Part shown: positions 1 to 10,455 of the stretch, one piece after another | Position numbering within the stretch: the first letter of the stretch is position 1 | Layout of the letters: every line of letters starts with the position of its first letter | NCBI RefSeq assembly: GCF_001043175.1 | Contig: NZ_CP011494.1 | Location: forward strand, 3,162,001-3,226,000 | Direction: 5' to 3' | DNA: 64,000 bases | From: Marinobacter psychrophilus | GTDB lineage: Bacteria; Pseudomonadota; Gammaproteobacteria; Pseudomonadales; Oleiphilaceae | Made by a program: the position numbers and the translations under genes | The notes under the pieces: model-generated | Seen by the model: only the letters and a program-made list of their open reading frames with translations | What the model was told of the DNA's origin: nothing | Database searches by the model: none

Positions 1-123
1 GATTTTCTCAAATATGTTTGGGTAGACACCACCTGCATCAGGTCCGGTAACGGGAAGGCACGATGCAACCACTACATTGCTCGCCATCAGTGCTATTGCG
101 CCTGCGATGAAAAGTCTAGACAT
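1..123 (-). CDS. Secreted protein, N-terminal part only
   Basis: Only the first 41 codons are inside the window; the gene runs off the left edge. The ATG at 123 follows a good ribosome site (GGAGT-type) in the intergenic DNA. Residues 3-20 are a hydrophobic stretch ending in VVVA before a cysteine, which reads as a Sec signal peptide or a lipoprotein-like leader. It is oriented like the phosphatase gene downstream of position 1109 and could be co-regulated with it. I do not recognise the mature sequence, so no function is given. Confidence 0.6.
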   Translation of the reverse strand, partial: MSRLFIAGAIALMASNVVVASCLPVTGPDAGGVYPNIFEKI

Positions 124-290
124 GGGTTTACTCCTGTCGTATTGACGTTTGGTCTTCAGTTGAGGTTTGTATTTCAGTTGAGTAAGCGTTACCAAGATCG
201 AGCACAGTCGATTACAGCATTCGCAAAACAGCATGCTGCTGTCCCCGGCTGACGGGGTTTCATCCAGATCGAAGATCGCCAGAGTCACTG

Positions 291-1109
291 CTACAACCCG
301 GTGCTTATGAGAGAAGTTGCCACCGGTTTGTTGTGGCCTTTGATACCCAAAAGTTCACAAACAGTGCCGCACAGCTCAAGCTGGCGAGGTGCAGCAGCGG
401 CGTCGTGGGAAAAGGAATCACCTAATACATACAACGGCACTTCACGCTCTTCGGGCAAAATACCGCCGTGGCTCTTGTCGTTATTCATGCCGTGGTCTGC
501 GGTCACCAAAATCTGATAACCAGCCTGCAGCCACTGCAACAGGTGCACCGAAAGGTGAGTATCCGCGTGGCGAGTGGTATTGCGATAATGAGCACTGTCT
601 AACCCGGCCCGGTGTCCGGCATCGTCAATATTCATCGAATGCACTAAAAGAAAATCAGGATCGTGGTGACGGCGCAACCATTCGGCATCCAGATAAAGAT
701 GGCTGTCTGGATAGGTGTCCTGGTGATAGAAAATGCCGTGCTGGATCAGCTGCTCCGGATCGTTGGTAAATCGATCCCGCACTGCATCGTAAGGACTGCG
801 GTTATACAACTCGCTAAACCAATGGTACGCCGCTGCAGCCGTCGTCAGCCCGGCCCTACGGGCAAAACTGAAAACACCCTGTTGATCAGAATTACGAATA
901 ATGTGGTTGTGAACAATACCGCTGTCCGCCGGGGCAACACCGGTCAAAATTGCCTCATACAAAGGCCGTGACATCGACGGCAACTCGCACTGCATTTTGT
1001 ACAGTGTTGCCTTGCCCTGCTCCGTTAGCCCCTGCAAAAATCCCATACACTGTTGCGCAGTCTCATAAGCAAGACCATCCAGCACTACCAGTATCACTTT
1101 CTTCGACAT
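291..1109 (-). CDS. Alkaline-phosphatase-fold phosphodiesterase/pyrophosphatase
   Basis: This 272-residue protein belongs to the type I phosphodiesterase/nucleotide pyrophosphatase branch of the alkaline phosphatase superfamily. Near the N-terminus a hydrophobic strand leads into VVLDGL, which carries the first metal-binding aspartate. Near the C-terminus ADHGM and the later SHGG give the typical metal-site Asp-His and His. The family hydrolyses phosphate mono- or diesters, but the substrate cannot be read from the sequence. I chose the ATG at 1109 because the protein then begins directly before the first beta strand and has a GGTGAA site upstream; an in-frame ATG at 1139 would add ten residues. 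No signal peptide is seen, so it is probably cytoplasmic. Confidence 0.75.
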   Translation of the reverse strand: MSKKVILVVLDGLAYETAQQCMGFLQGLTEQGKATLYKMQCELPSMSRPLYEAILTGVAPADSGIVHNHIIRNSDQQGVFSFARRAGLTTAAAAYHWFSELYNRSPYDAVRDRFTNDPEQLIQHGIFYHQDTYPDSHLYLDAEWLRRHHDPDFLLVHSMNIDDAGHRAGLDSAHYRNTTRHADTHLSVHLLQWLQAGYQILVTADHGMNNDKSHGGILPEEREVPLYVLGDSFSHDAAAAPRQLELCGTVCELLGIKGHNKPVATSLISTGL

Positions 1110-1390
1110 AGCTTTCACCAGACCAGAGTTGTAAACCATGGCCGAAAGGCTACAGACGAATTGTGAATTCTAGAGGACAGATAAAAGATGTTTTGATGAC
1201 AACACGCTATAAACGGTTGCAAGGCAAAGATTTGGTTATGGGTTTACTATAGACAAAAAAAAGCGGTCAGCGACAGCAAAGGGAGACTGGCCCACCCCCC
1301 CTTCATCCTCGCCTATAGCAACGGCTCGGTCGTTGCGATCACCCTATTCTTGATTCATCGGTGATAGAGCCAGAACCAGAAGCTTGGTGT

Positions 1391-2275
1391 TCAGAGTGCT
1401 GTATCGAGAAGCATCATTAAAACAAACCCGATTATAAGCCCACCCGTTGCCCAGCTTTCATGCCCGGCACGATGGGACTCGGGAATGATTTCATGACTGA
1501 TCACAAACAGCATTGCGCCGGCCGCAATCGCCAACCCCCAGGGCAGAAGATGAACCGAAAGGCCGATCAAGGCGACGCCCAACAGGGCCGCGACAGGTTC
1601 CACTAAACCAGATAGAGCACCAACGCCAATCGCTAACCCTTTGCTGTAACCAACGCTCATCAAGGCCAACGCAACCACAAAGCCTTCGGGAATATCCTGT
1701 ATCGCAATACCCACCGCCAGGGCCTTTGCACCCACCAGGTCCGGGCCGGCAAATGAAACACCAATCGCCATGCCTTCAGGAAAGTTGTGCAATACGATTG
1801 CCGTAACAAAAAGCCAGACCCGCTTAAGCCTTGTTGCCTGCTCAATATTGGTTTCGGATCGGGCGCCGCCTTCAAGGCCTTTGACAAAATGCTCATGGGG
1901 CACAACCCGCTCAATCATCAGCAAGCCCAAAGCGCCCAGTATGATGCCACCGCCAACAATACCCCCGGCCAGCCAGGAACCTGCGCCCTGATCAGCGGCA
2001 GCGTCCAGTGCCGGTATAATCAATGAAAACGACGTTGCTGCCAGCATAACCCCGGCGCCAAAGCCCATTAGCGTATCGATAAGACGCTGCGAAAGCTGGC
2101 GCGTCAAAATGGCAGGAATTGTACCCAGTGCCGTCGCACCAGCGGCAAACAGACCGCCCAGCAGAGCGCCTGTCATGTGCGGATCACCCGCAGCCAAACG
2201 CATGTATATGCCGGGCAACAACGCAACGAAACCGCCAATCAGGATCGTCAAAACTACCCAGTATCGCAATGCCAT
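1391..2275 (-). CDS. ZIP-family metal transporter
   Basis: A 294-residue inner-membrane protein with about eight hydrophobic segments. The two ZIP signatures are plain: HNFPEGMAIG in the middle and IQDIPEGF about 40 residues later, which in this family form the binuclear metal site. A histidine-containing loop (PHEHF) lies between the early and middle helices, and HEIIPESHR comes near the C-terminus. The family imports zinc or other divalent metals such as Fe, Mn or Co; the exact metal is not visible. It stands alone between the phosphatase gene and the HxlR regulator. No Zur or Fur box was recognised upstream. Confidence 0.85.
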   Translation of the reverse strand: MALRYWVVLTILIGGFVALLPGIYMRLAAGDPHMTGALLGGLFAAGATALGTIPAILTRQLSQRLIDTLMGFGAGVMLAATSFSLIIPALDAAADQGAGSWLAGGIVGGGIILGALGLLMIERVVPHEHFVKGLEGGARSETNIEQATRLKRVWLFVTAIVLHNFPEGMAIGVSFAGPDLVGAKALAVGIAIQDIPEGFVVALALMSVGYSKGLAIGVGALSGLVEPVAALLGVALIGLSVHLLPWGLAIAAGAMLFVISHEIIPESHRAGHESWATGGLIIGFVLMMLLDTAL

Positions 2276-2445
2276 AAACTCACCTTGTGTTCATTATGTC
2301 GCCAGCGTGGCGCCCAACGCCTGTAGCTGGAATCCGCAGGCGTTCATCATGCTTGAGTTACGTCATTTTCACAAAACCTGGGACTCTCGCAGAGAGTGCT
2401 AAAAAGGCTAACGGGCCAAGCAGAAGGCCTAAGACTTGCAGATTA

Positions 2446-2916
2446 TCAGGCAGAGTCTTTTTTGGTGCCGGGCACCGGCGACGCCGATACGAAAACGTCC
2501 CGCACAGTAATAGGCTCACCTTCGGCGTTCTGTACCTGAACCATTTGGATCGGCTGCCCTGTTGTCCTGTCGTGCAAATCCAACGAGGCGTCGTCGGACC
2601 CGGGATTCCACTTGTTTCCCCACTGACGCAGGGCAATAACCACCGGAAACAGATCCCGGCCTTTCTCGGTAAGCCGGTACTCGAAGCGGGAGCCGTGTTC
2701 GCCAACATCTACTTTTTTCAACACACCGTTGTCCACCAGGCGGGCCAAGCGGTCGCACAGGATATTTTTGGCGATACCCAGCTCTTGCTGAAAGTCCACG
2801 AAACGCCGAGTGCCATACATGGCGTGCAGCACAACAAGCAGAGACCACCAGTCTCCTACTTGATTCAAGGCACGGGCGACGGAGCAGTTCGAATCATCAA
2901 AACGTTTTTTAGCCAT
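2446..2916 (-). CDS. HxlR-family transcriptional regulator
   Basis: A 156-residue winged-helix regulator. The N-terminal half has the HxlR/MarR-like layout: a conserved cysteine in NCSVARAL, WWSLLVV in helix 1, a recognition region around ILCDRLARLVDNG, then the wing GSRFEYRLTEKGR. The C-terminal 50 residues are an extension of unknown role. It is divergent from the flavin oxidoreductase gene at 3056, with 140 bases between the two starts. Divergent HxlR and Old Yellow Enzyme genes are a common arrangement in which the regulator controls the enzyme in response to electrophiles or quinones, sometimes through the cysteine. That link is inferred from layout. Confidence 0.85.
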   Translation of the reverse strand: MAKKRFDDSNCSVARALNQVGDWWSLLVVLHAMYGTRRFVDFQQELGIAKNILCDRLARLVDNGVLKKVDVGEHGSRFEYRLTEKGRDLFPVVIALRQWGNKWNPGSDDASLDLHDRTTGQPIQMVQVQNAEGEPITVRDVFVSASPVPGTKKDSA

Positions 2917-3055
2917 ACGTTAAAGTTTACAGAATTCGGTTGCATATTGAAACCAGATTAAATAAAGTTGCGTTAAGAGACCAAATTAGTGAGGTAGCTA
3001 CTGGCTTTCCCCACCATCCGATTCAACATCGAAATGCTTCAAGGAGTCGTAACGA

Positions 3056-4168
3056 ATGACCATGAACCTGGGCCCCATGTTTGAACCTTTCAACGTTCAT
3101 AACCTGACACTCCGCAACCGCGTTGCCATGGCACCCATGACCCGGAGTTTCTCGCCCAACGGCGTTCCCGGCGAGAACGTGGTTGCCTATTATCGGCGCC
3201 GTGCCGAAGCCGGTGTGGGCCTGATCATTACGGAGGGCACCACCGTGAATCATCCCGCGGCCAGTGGTTATCCCGATGTACCCACTTTTCACGGTGTTGA
3301 TGCGCTGGCAGGCTGGAAAAAGGTAGTCGATGCCGTGCACGAAGGCGGTGGCGCTATCTTCCCGCAGCTCTGGCACGTGGGCTCTGTGCGCAAAGAAGGC
3401 GCAGCGCCAGATCCCTCGGTTCCCGGCTACAGCCCGTCAGGTCTGTTTGCGCCCGGCAAGCCGAGCGGCAGGGCAATGAACAAAGAAGACATCGATAATG
3501 TTGTGACCGCGTTTGCCGACGCCGCACAAGACGCCAAAGCGCTGGGATTTGACGGCGTGGAGATTCACGGCGCCCACGGTTATCTGCTTGACCAGTTTCT
3601 GTGGGAAGGCACCAACCAGCGAGATGACGAGTACGGCGGCAGCATGGAAAACCGCCTGCGTTTCGTGGTCGAGATTGTGGCAGCGATTCGCCACCGTGTG
3701 GGCCCCAAATTCCCCATCATGCTGCGTTTTTCCCAGTGGAAGCAGCAAGACTATGGCGCAAAACTGGTGCACAGCCCGGAACAGCTCGAGCAGTTCCTCA
3801 AGCCGTTAGTTGAAGCCGGTGTGGATATTTTTCATGCCTCAACTCGCCGTTTCTGGGAACCGGAATTCGAAGGCTCTGACCTTAATCTTGCAGGTTGGAC
3901 TCAGAAGCTATCGGGCAAGCCCGCCATGTCTGTTGGCAGCGTTGGCCTGACCGAAGATTTCATTAGCGGCACTATGGCCAGCAAGCAAGAGTCGGTTGAA
4001 CAGTCGGGTATCGACGAGCTGGTAAAGCGCATGAACAACCACGAATTCGAGCTTATTGCTGTCGGCAGAGCACTGCTGCAAGACCCGGAATGGCTCACCA
4101 AAGTGAAGGAAGGGCGACTTGGCGAGGTGGACGATTTCGCCCGTAAATCCCTCACCAAGCTTTACTGA
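3056..4168 (+). CDS. NADH:flavin oxidoreductase, Old Yellow Enzyme family
   Basis: A 370-residue FMN-dependent TIM-barrel ene-reductase. Visible family marks are the N-terminal LRNRVAMAPMTR, the substrate-binding pair in EIHGAHGYL, the following FLWEGTNQRDDEYGGS block, and the phosphate-binding VGRALLQDP near the C-terminus. Such enzymes reduce activated alkenes, nitro compounds or quinones using NAD(P)H. The start has an AAGGAG site ten bases upstream. It is divergent from an HxlR regulator and convergent with pntB, from which a strong hairpin at 4184-4206 separates it. Confidence 0.88.
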   Translation: MTMNLGPMFEPFNVHNLTLRNRVAMAPMTRSFSPNGVPGENVVAYYRRRAEAGVGLIITEGTTVNHPAASGYPDVPTFHGVDALAGWKKVVDAVHEGGGAIFPQLWHVGSVRKEGAAPDPSVPGYSPSGLFAPGKPSGRAMNKEDIDNVVTAFADAAQDAKALGFDGVEIHGAHGYLLDQFLWEGTNQRDDEYGGSMENRLRFVVEIVAAIRHRVGPKFPIMLRFSQWKQQDYGAKLVHSPEQLEQFLKPLVEAGVDIFHASTRRFWEPEFEGSDLNLAGWTQKLSGKPAMSVGSVGLTEDFISGTMASKQESVEQSGIDELVKRMNNHEFELIAVGRALLQDPEWLTKVKEGRLGEVDDFARKSLTKLY

Positions 4169-4183
4169 GTCTAACCAAAGCAT

Positions 4184-4206
4184 ACCCTCTCTATGGCAGA
4201 GAGGGT
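4184..4206. terminator. Bidirectional hairpin between OYE gene and pntB
   Basis: A nine-base perfect stem (ACCCTCTCT with AGAGAGGGT) closes a five-base loop. It lies between two convergent genes that both end within about 20 bases of it, the place expected for a shared terminator. There is no long T-run on either side. Confidence 0.65.
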
Positions 4207-4214
4207 CAAATCAC

Positions 4215-5609
4215 TCAGCCCCGCAACGCACCCACCAGTTTATCGATGCTGTCTTTGGCATCGCCAAAGAGCATGCGGGAGTTGTCTTTGAAGAACAGCG
4301 GGTTTTCCACCCCGGCATAACCCGTGGCCATACCGCGTTTAAGAATCACTACCTGCCGCGCCTTCCAAACCTCAAGCACCGGCATGCCGGCGATCGGGCT
4401 GCCAGGATCTTCTGCTGCCGCCGGGTTCACTGTGTCGTTAGCACCGATAACCAGCACCACGTCGGTCTGCGGGAAATCGCCGTTGATTTCGTCCATCTCC
4501 AGCACGATGTCGTAAGACACATTCGCTTCCGCCAGCAGTACGTTCATGTGCCCGGGCAGTCGGCCTGCAACCGGATGAATGCCAAAACGCACCGTTGTTC
4601 CGCGCGCCTTGAGCAGTTTGGTCATCTCACTAACCCCATTCTGGGCCTGGGCTACGGCCATGCCGTAACCCGGTACGATAATCACCGAATCGGCGTTACG
4701 CAGCTCCTCACACACCTCGTCAATGTTGGTTTCCAAAGCGGTTTGATCAGATCCGGCAGCGGCAGAACTGCTGCTGGTTTGACCGAAGCCACCCAAAATA
4801 ACGCTGACAAACGACCGGTTCATGGCTTTGCACATAATATAACTTAGGATCGCGCCGCTGCTGCCAACCAGCGCACCGGTTACGATCAGCAAGTCATTGC
4901 CCAGCATGAAACCAATAGACGCGGCGGCCCAGCCGGAATAGCTGTTGAGCATCGATACCACTACTGGCATGTCAGCACCGCCAATGGCCATGATTAAATG
5001 CCCACCCAAAGCGGCGGCAATCAGCGTCATCAGTACCAGTGCAATCACGCCCACGGACATGCTGTCGGTGCCAAGGAACCAGGCGCCCAACAGTACCGTC
5101 GCCAATAGCGCTGCCAGGTTTATCAGGTGCCTACCTGGCAATGTAAGAGCTTTGCTGTCGATACGGCCATTCAGTTTGCCGCAGGCAATCAGTGAGCCGG
5201 TGAAGGTGACAGCACCAATGAATACTCCTAGAAGCACTTCCACCAGCTTAATGGTTTGCTCGGCACCGGTTGTTTGTTTCAGCGGCTCGATGTAACCAGA
5301 AAAGCCCACCAGCACCGCAGCCAAGCCGACAAAGCTGTGCAGCAGCGCCACCAACTGTGGCATTTGGGTCATTTCCACCTTATTGGCGATAACAATGCCA
5401 ATGCTGGCCCCCGCCAGCACTGCAATCACAATAACAACCAACCCGCTGTCGCTAACGCTGGCCACCGTAGCCACTAGCGCAATGAGAATGCCGGCAACCC
5501 CGTAAAGGTTGCCGCGGCGCGATGATTCCTGGTGGCTTAAGCCTCCAAGGCTGAGGATAAACAATACGCTGGCGACCACATAGGCCACACTCACAAGTCC
5601 TGAACTCAT
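4215..5609 (-). CDS. pntB: NAD(P) transhydrogenase subunit beta
   Basis: A 464-residue membrane subunit of the proton-translocating transhydrogenase, full length for the family. The first 270 residues hold about nine hydrophobic helices forming the proton channel domain. The C-terminal 180 residues are the NADP(H)-binding domain III, with [29 protein letters not shown] (here [14 protein letters not shown]) and the late [10 protein letters not shown] motif. With PntA it couples hydride transfer from NADH to NADP+ to proton re-entry and so supplies NADPH. The gene begins 12 bases after pntA and has a strong AGGAGG site, so the two form an operon. Confidence 0.96.
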   Translation of the reverse strand: MSSGLVSVAYVVASVLFILSLGGLSHQESSRRGNLYGVAGILIALVATVASVSDSGLVVIVIAVLAGASIGIVIANKVEMTQMPQLVALLHSFVGLAAVLVGFSGYIEPLKQTTGAEQTIKLVEVLLGVFIGAVTFTGSLIACGKLNGRIDSKALTLPGRHLINLAALLATVLLGAWFLGTDSMSVGVIALVLMTLIAAALGGHLIMAIGGADMPVVVSMLNSYSGWAAASIGFMLGNDLLIVTGALVGSSGAILSYIMCKAMNRSFVSVILGGFGQTSSSSAAAGSDQTALETNIDEVCEELRNADSVIIVPGYGMAVAQAQNGVSEMTKLLKARGTTVRFGIHPVAGRLPGHMNVLLAEANVSYDIVLEMDEINGDFPQTDVVLVIGANDTVNPAAAEDPGSPIAGMPVLEVWKARQVVILKRGMATGYAGVENPLFFKDNSRMLFGDAKDSIDKLVGALRG

Positions 5610-5621
5610 AGCGGGTGCCTC

Positions 5622-7199
5622 CTAGCGGCGGAACATTTTAAGCATGCGATGGGTAACCCGAAAGCCACCCCCTACGTTGATGCTGGCAATCAGCACCGCC
5701 ACAAACGCCATGATTCCGACCGCAAGACTCTCCGCCTGAGCCAGGTGCAATATAGCGCCAATCACGATAATGCCGCTGATGGCGTTGGTCACACTCATCA
5801 ACGGTGTGTGCAAAGAAGGCGTTACATTCCAGACAACCTGATAGCCAATAAAACACGCCAGCACGAACACAGTAAAGTGCCTCAGAAAGCTATCCGGTGC
5901 ATGGGCGCCAATGCCATAGAGCGCGGCAACGGTGACAATCAACAGTACGCCCTTACCGATTAAACTGCGGCGGTCAGACTTCTTGCGCGCCGCTGCCTTC
6001 TGTTCCGCTGAGGGCTCTTCCGTGCCGGGCGCAGCCTTGGGACTGACCGGCGTTTGCGGTTGCGGCGGTGGCCAGGTTATTTCTGATTCCAGCACCACGG
6101 TCAGACCACGGATAACATCGTCTTCCATGTTTACCTTTGGCTGGCCGTTTTTCTCTGGGGTCAGTTCGGTAACAAGGTGAAACAGGTTGGTGGAGTAAAG
6201 GTCACTGGCCACTTTGGCCATACGGCTTGGCAGATCTGTGTAGCCGATCAGCGTAACGTCGTGCTTCTCGACAATTTTGCCAGGCTCGGTGAGTTCGCAG
6301 TTACCACCACGCTCGGACGCCAAATCGACAATCACGCTGCCAGGTTTCATGGATTTCACCATGTCCGCGGTAATAAGCTTGGGTGCGGGCCTGCCTGGAA
6401 TAAGAGCGGTGGTAATAATAATGTCGACTTCTTTAGCCTGTTCCGCGAACAGCGCCATCTCGGCCTTAATGAACTCGTCGCTCATCTGCTTGGCGTAACC
6501 GCCAGTGCCACTGCCTTCTTCATCACCAAAATCCAGTTGCAGGAATTCGGCGCCCATACTTTCAATCTGTTCTTTGACTTCCAGCCGGGTGTCGAACGCT
6601 CGCACAATCGCGCCCAAGCTGTTGGCAGCGCCTACAGCCGCAAGCCCGGCTACGCCGGCACCTATGACCATCACTTTGGCTGGCGGTACCTTTCCCGCGG
6701 CTGTCATCTGGCCAGTAAAGAAGCGCCCGAAATGACTCGCCGCCTCCACCACCGCGCGGTATCCGGCAATATTCGCCATGGCGCTTAGCGCATCCATTTT
6801 CTGGGCCCGGCTGATTCGCGGCAGGCTGTCGATAGCGAAAGTAGTCACCTTACGGGTGGAAAGCTTTTCCAGAAGCTCAGGGTTCTGCCCCGGCCAGATA
6901 TAACTGACCAGAAATCCACCTTCCTTCATTAGATCGGCTTCGTGCTGTCCCAGCGCCGGATTTTCCATGGGTGCACGAACCTTCAGAATAAAGTCCGAGT
7001 CACTCCACAAAGCGCCGGCGTCCGCTGCAATGTTCGCGCCCACAGCCTCATAGGCCAAATCGTGATAGTGCGCTGCCTCACCTGCACCCGTCTCTACCGT
7101 AACCTGATAGCCCAGCCCAATCAGCTTATGCACCGAGGGTGGCGTTGCCGCAACCCGTCGCTCGTCTAGGTAAATTTCCTTTGGAATACCGATCTTCAT
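5622..7199 (-). CDS. pntA: NAD(P) transhydrogenase subunit alpha
   Basis: A 525-residue subunit with the fused layout of the E. coli type. Residues 1-380 form the soluble NAD(H)-binding domain I, related to alanine dehydrogenase; [17 protein letters not shown] is the dinucleotide-binding loop and [14 protein letters not shown] the NAD-site loop. A low-complexity Pro/Ala/Lys linker of about 40 residues follows (around [19 protein letters not shown]). Four membrane helices then complete domain II together with PntB. It is the first gene of the pntAB operon and is divergent from the SDR gene at 7516. Confidence 0.96.
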   Translation of the reverse strand: MKIGIPKEIYLDERRVAATPPSVHKLIGLGYQVTVETGAGEAAHYHDLAYEAVGANIAADAGALWSDSDFILKVRAPMENPALGQHEADLMKEGGFLVSYIWPGQNPELLEKLSTRKVTTFAIDSLPRISRAQKMDALSAMANIAGYRAVVEAASHFGRFFTGQMTAAGKVPPAKVMVIGAGVAGLAAVGAANSLGAIVRAFDTRLEVKEQIESMGAEFLQLDFGDEEGSGTGGYAKQMSDEFIKAEMALFAEQAKEVDIIITTALIPGRPAPKLITADMVKSMKPGSVIVDLASERGGNCELTEPGKIVEKHDVTLIGYTDLPSRMAKVASDLYSTNLFHLVTELTPEKNGQPKVNMEDDVIRGLTVVLESEITWPPPQPQTPVSPKAAPGTEEPSAEQKAAARKKSDRRSLIGKGVLLIVTVAALYGIGAHAPDSFLRHFTVFVLACFIGYQVVWNVTPSLHTPLMSVTNAISGIIVIGAILHLAQAESLAVGIMAFVAVLIASINVGGGFRVTHRMLKMFRR

Positions 7200-7515
7200 G
7201 TGTAGATATCCTTCAGCTGAACCGATGAACCGGATGAATGCTATCTATATCCTAGTGCAACTTTAGGACAATGTCCGTCTTACGCTTTATTGCGAACAAC
7301 AGATTATTGTGCACAACAGAAATCTCGATGAATCGAAAACAGATCGGTGCCAAATCACGCCCAACTTATCCCCGCGCGGTGGCGCGCAACGTCTTTGCCA
7401 GCTAGGTTGAAATAGTGCTGCCGCTTTGTGCGTTGATTTTTAGCGTCATATTTATGGCCGCGCATGTTCATCAACGGGCAAAACCAAGCGCCCCAGGCGA
7501 AATAAAGGAAAAGGT
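7200..7515. promoter_or_regulatory. Divergent pntA / SDR intergenic region
   Basis: No gene is seen here. The region must hold the pntAB promoter and the promoter of the divergent SDR gene. Two small repeats stand out: the palindrome GGACAATGTCC at 7266-7276, and a 13-base direct repeat (TTGCGAACAACAG at 7290-7302 and TTGTGCACAACAG at 7307-7319). Their 17-base spacing makes them plausible tandem operator half-sites, but I cannot name a regulator. Confidence 0.3.
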
Positions 7516-8292
7516 ATGATTCTGGAAGGAAAAACAGCGTTAATCACCGGTGCCGGACGAGGTATTGGACAGGGTATCGCCATGTCACTGGCGGAGGCTG
7601 GGGCCAATATTGTAGCGGCAGATCTGGACATTAACATTGCCCGGCAAACCGCAGAAAAAGTCCAACAACTGGGGCGTAAAAGCTTAGCACTGGAAGTGGA
7701 CGTTACAGACCCGGACTCCATTCATAAAATGATGCAACAGGCCGAGGAGCAGATGGGGCCTATCGACATTGCCGTAAACAACGCGGGCATTCTGAGCATA
7801 CACCCTATCGCCGAACTGTCTGCGAACGCTTGGGACCAAGTGATGAACGTCAACGCTCGCGGCGTGTTTCTGTGTACCCAGGCCGAACTGGCGGTTATGC
7901 GGCCGCGCAAATTCGGGCGCATCATTAATATCGCGTCTATCGCGGGTAAAGTCGGCTTTCCGAATCTGTCCCATTATTCCGCCTCGAAATTCGCAGTTAT
8001 TGGCTTTACCAACGCTGTCGCCAAGGAAGTCGCAGCGGAAGGCGTGACGGTCAACGCATTATGCCCTGGCATTGTCGGAACTGGCATGTGGCGCGGGCCA
8101 GATGGCTTGTCAGCGGCCTGGGCTCAAGACGGCGAATCGGAGGAAGAGTCGTGGGAGCGTCACCAAAAAACACTGCTTCCCCAGGGCGAAGCCCAAACGC
8201 CGGAAGACATGGGACAACTTGCGGTGTATTTGGCCAGCGCCGCCCACGTGACCGGGCAAGCTATTGCGGTGGATGGCGGATTTTCGCTTTGA
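7516..8292 (+). CDS. SDR family oxidoreductase
   Basis: A 258-residue classical short-chain dehydrogenase/reductase. It has the cofactor loop TGAGRGIG at residues 11-18, an acidic residue after the second strand (ADLD), which favours NAD over NADP, NNAG in the central sheet, the catalytic Tyr-x-x-x-Lys in YSASK, and the C-terminal VDGG typical of 3-oxoacyl-reductase-like members. The substrate is an alcohol or ketone that cannot be named from the sequence. The ATG has a GGAAAAGG site upstream. It stands alone, convergent with the chemoreceptor gene. Confidence 0.88.
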   Translation: MILEGKTALITGAGRGIGQGIAMSLAEAGANIVAADLDINIARQTAEKVQQLGRKSLALEVDVTDPDSIHKMMQQAEEQMGPIDIAVNNAGILSIHPIAELSANAWDQVMNVNARGVFLCTQAELAVMRPRKFGRIINIASIAGKVGFPNLSHYSASKFAVIGFTNAVAKEVAAEGVTVNALCPGIVGTGMWRGPDGLSAAWAQDGESEEESWERHQKTLLPQGEAQTPEDMGQLAVYLASAAHVTGQAIAVDGGFSL

Positions 8293-8410
8293 CGAAAAAA
8301 CGCTTTCAGACTTACTCTCTCTGAACACTCGCAAAAAACTGGCTTTTTACCGAATCACAAAACATCAAAAATCAAACCAGTTGGGCCTCGCTGCACCAGA
8401 CCCCAACTGG

Positions 8411-10321
8411 CTAGACGCTGAAGCGCCGTGTGCTTTCGGAAATCACGTTAGCCTGCTCGGACAAACGCTGATTCTGCCTGCCAAGCTCAGCGCCAATGGC
8501 TTGCGTTTCGACACTCTGCCCGCGGATTTCTTCCATTTTTTGCGCAATGTCCTCAGTGGTGACGGAAATTTCCTCCACGGCAACCACCACCTGATCCATT
8601 TCTGAGTTCAGGGTAACAATCGATTGAGCCACCCCACCCATAGCGCCTGCAATCTGCGACGCATGGTGTTCACCTTCTTTCGCGATTTTGAGCCCGTTGC
8701 TAGCGAGGGTGTCCATGCTGGCGGTCTGCAAGTTGAGCTCGTCAATAATGCCAACAATGTTGGTGGTGGCGGCAACGGTTTTTTGTGCCAGGGTGCGAAC
8801 TTCATCAGCCACCACTGAAAAGCCGCGCCCTGCGTCACCCGCCCGAGCAGCTTCAATTGCAGCGTTGAGCGCCAGCAGATTGGTTTGGTCCGCCAAACTG
8901 TTGATAACGCCTATAATGCCGGTGACTTTGGCACTGGCCTGAGTGAGCAGTTTGACATGGCCATGGGTATCTTGAATCACGCCTGACAACAGGCGCACTG
9001 AGGCCACGCTGTCTTCAACCACGCGAGCCCCTGACTGCGCCGACTCGTTGGCGGCTTGAGTTGCAATACCCACCTGCGATGTGCGTTCGGCAACATCGTT
9101 CAGGGTGACGGATATTTGCTGACTGGCAGTGGCTGCCAGAATGGTTTGGGATTCAACTATTTCGTTGTTCTGCGTCAGTCGAACCATGGTTTTTTCAAGC
9201 TCATGATGAACCTCGATCAAATCCCGTGTGCCCGCAATAGACTCTCGCATCAGCACGCCGATTTTGTCGATCATCTGATTGGTAGCACTGCCCAGAACGT
9301 TGAATTCATCGTTATCATTGTCGCCAAGTGACAGTTTCTTGGTGAGGTCGCCCTCTGACACCCGCGACAAGAGCTCAACCACCAGGTTGAGCTGGCTAAC
9401 CAGAGCTCGCGAGGTAAGGAACAGCACCAGAACTAACAAAGGTGCAAACAGTAAAATAGAGCCAATGCTGACCATTTTGGCCGACACTTTGGCGTTTTCG
9501 GCGCTCAAAAGAGTGCTCGCTATCAGACCGGATTGCAGAGTCTCAGCTTGCGCTATAACTTGTTGCTGAAGGTTACCGCCGGCTTGTTCCGCATTGTTGG
9601 AAGTGGTGGCAATTTGCTGCAGAACGGCATCAGCCCGGTCAAACACGGCACGGTACTGGCTCGTGTTCTTGCCAATATCGATGTCTCGCCAATCGTACTC
9701 TTCAACAATGTCTTCCATAACCTTAATGGCTCGGCTTGAAGCTTCCGCCAGCGCGGGATTGCGAGTGCTAATGTAATTACCGGATGTGCTCTCGATTTCA
9801 TTAATAGCCTCATCAGTCAGGCTAAGGGACAGCGTCTGGAGCTCTGCCATAACGACAGCGAGCTCTTGGCGAATTCCGGCCGAATCAGAAAAACCGAGCA
9901 CATTCATCTGCTGCAGCCATTCCCGACGCAGCGTCACATAACGTTTGGCTTCCGTATGAATGGATTCTGCAAAGCGGATACTTCCTGGATCGTTCAGCTG
10001 ATTTGCTTGGCGTTGCAGTGCCTTGGCGTCTGATGTGAGCTCATCAAAATCTGCCAGCAACTCACTCTGGTCATCCCCGGAGAGCGTGGTGAGCTGTTTT
10101 TCAACAGCGTTCCATTTACTGGCAAGATTACTCGCACTGGTTTGGTAGCGTGATATCTGATAAACGGACTCATAGGAAGATGAAACGGTCTCTAATCCCC
10201 AGAGAATGGCCCCGGCAATAATAGTCATACCAGTCAGTGTTGCGATGATGAGCATCTGGAACTTCTGACGCCAGGACAAATTGAACTTCAAAATGTAGTC
10301 TCCATTGGTGTTGTCGGGCAC
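8411..10321 (-). CDS. Methyl-accepting chemotaxis protein
   Basis: A 636-residue transducer. A membrane helix at about residues 17-40 and a second around 290-310 enclose a periplasmic, mainly helical sensor of about 250 residues. A HAMP segment follows ([20 protein letters not shown]), then a long coiled-coil signalling domain whose hairpin tip carries the invariant [20 protein letters not shown]. It should feed CheA/CheW and is probably polar. The periplasmic ligand is unknown. The gene is divergent from the tmm operon, so a role in sensing methylated amines is possible, but that is only position-based. Confidence 0.92.
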   Translation of the reverse strand: MPDNTNGDYILKFNLSWRQKFQMLIIATLTGMTIIAGAILWGLETVSSSYESVYQISRYQTSASNLASKWNAVEKQLTTLSGDDQSELLADFDELTSDAKALQRQANQLNDPGSIRFAESIHTEAKRYVTLRREWLQQMNVLGFSDSAGIRQELAVVMAELQTLSLSLTDEAINEIESTSGNYISTRNPALAEASSRAIKVMEDIVEEYDWRDIDIGKNTSQYRAVFDRADAVLQQIATTSNNAEQAGGNLQQQVIAQAETLQSGLIASTLLSAENAKVSAKMVSIGSILLFAPLLVLVLFLTSRALVSQLNLVVELLSRVSEGDLTKKLSLGDNDNDEFNVLGSATNQMIDKIGVLMRESIAGTRDLIEVHHELEKTMVRLTQNNEIVESQTILAATASQQISVTLNDVAERTSQVGIATQAANESAQSGARVVEDSVASVRLLSGVIQDTHGHVKLLTQASAKVTGIIGVINSLADQTNLLALNAAIEAARAGDAGRGFSVVADEVRTLAQKTVAATTNIVGIIDELNLQTASMDTLASNGLKIAKEGEHHASQIAGAMGGVAQSIVTLNSEMDQVVVAVEEISVTTEDIAQKMEEIRGQSVETQAIGAELGRQNQRLSEQANVISESTRRFSV

Positions 10322-10455
10322 TTACGTATAAAAGTAAGACATATAATCGAGTTGCTTGATTTGAGTCAATACAAAATTTCTTTTTCTGTTAGTGATATAT
10401 CGGCATTGTAAGGAGTAACTTTAGCTTCTCGATCGTGAACTGGCACCCAGCAAAA

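Noticed and set aside
4119..4847. 242-codon plus-strand frame over the end of pntB
   Set aside because: It overlaps the OYE end, the terminator and the conserved pntB NADP domain; no motif and no ribosome site.
6177..6788. 203-codon plus-strand frame inside pntA
   Set aside because: Antisense to the NAD-binding domain of PntA; the reading has no family resemblance.
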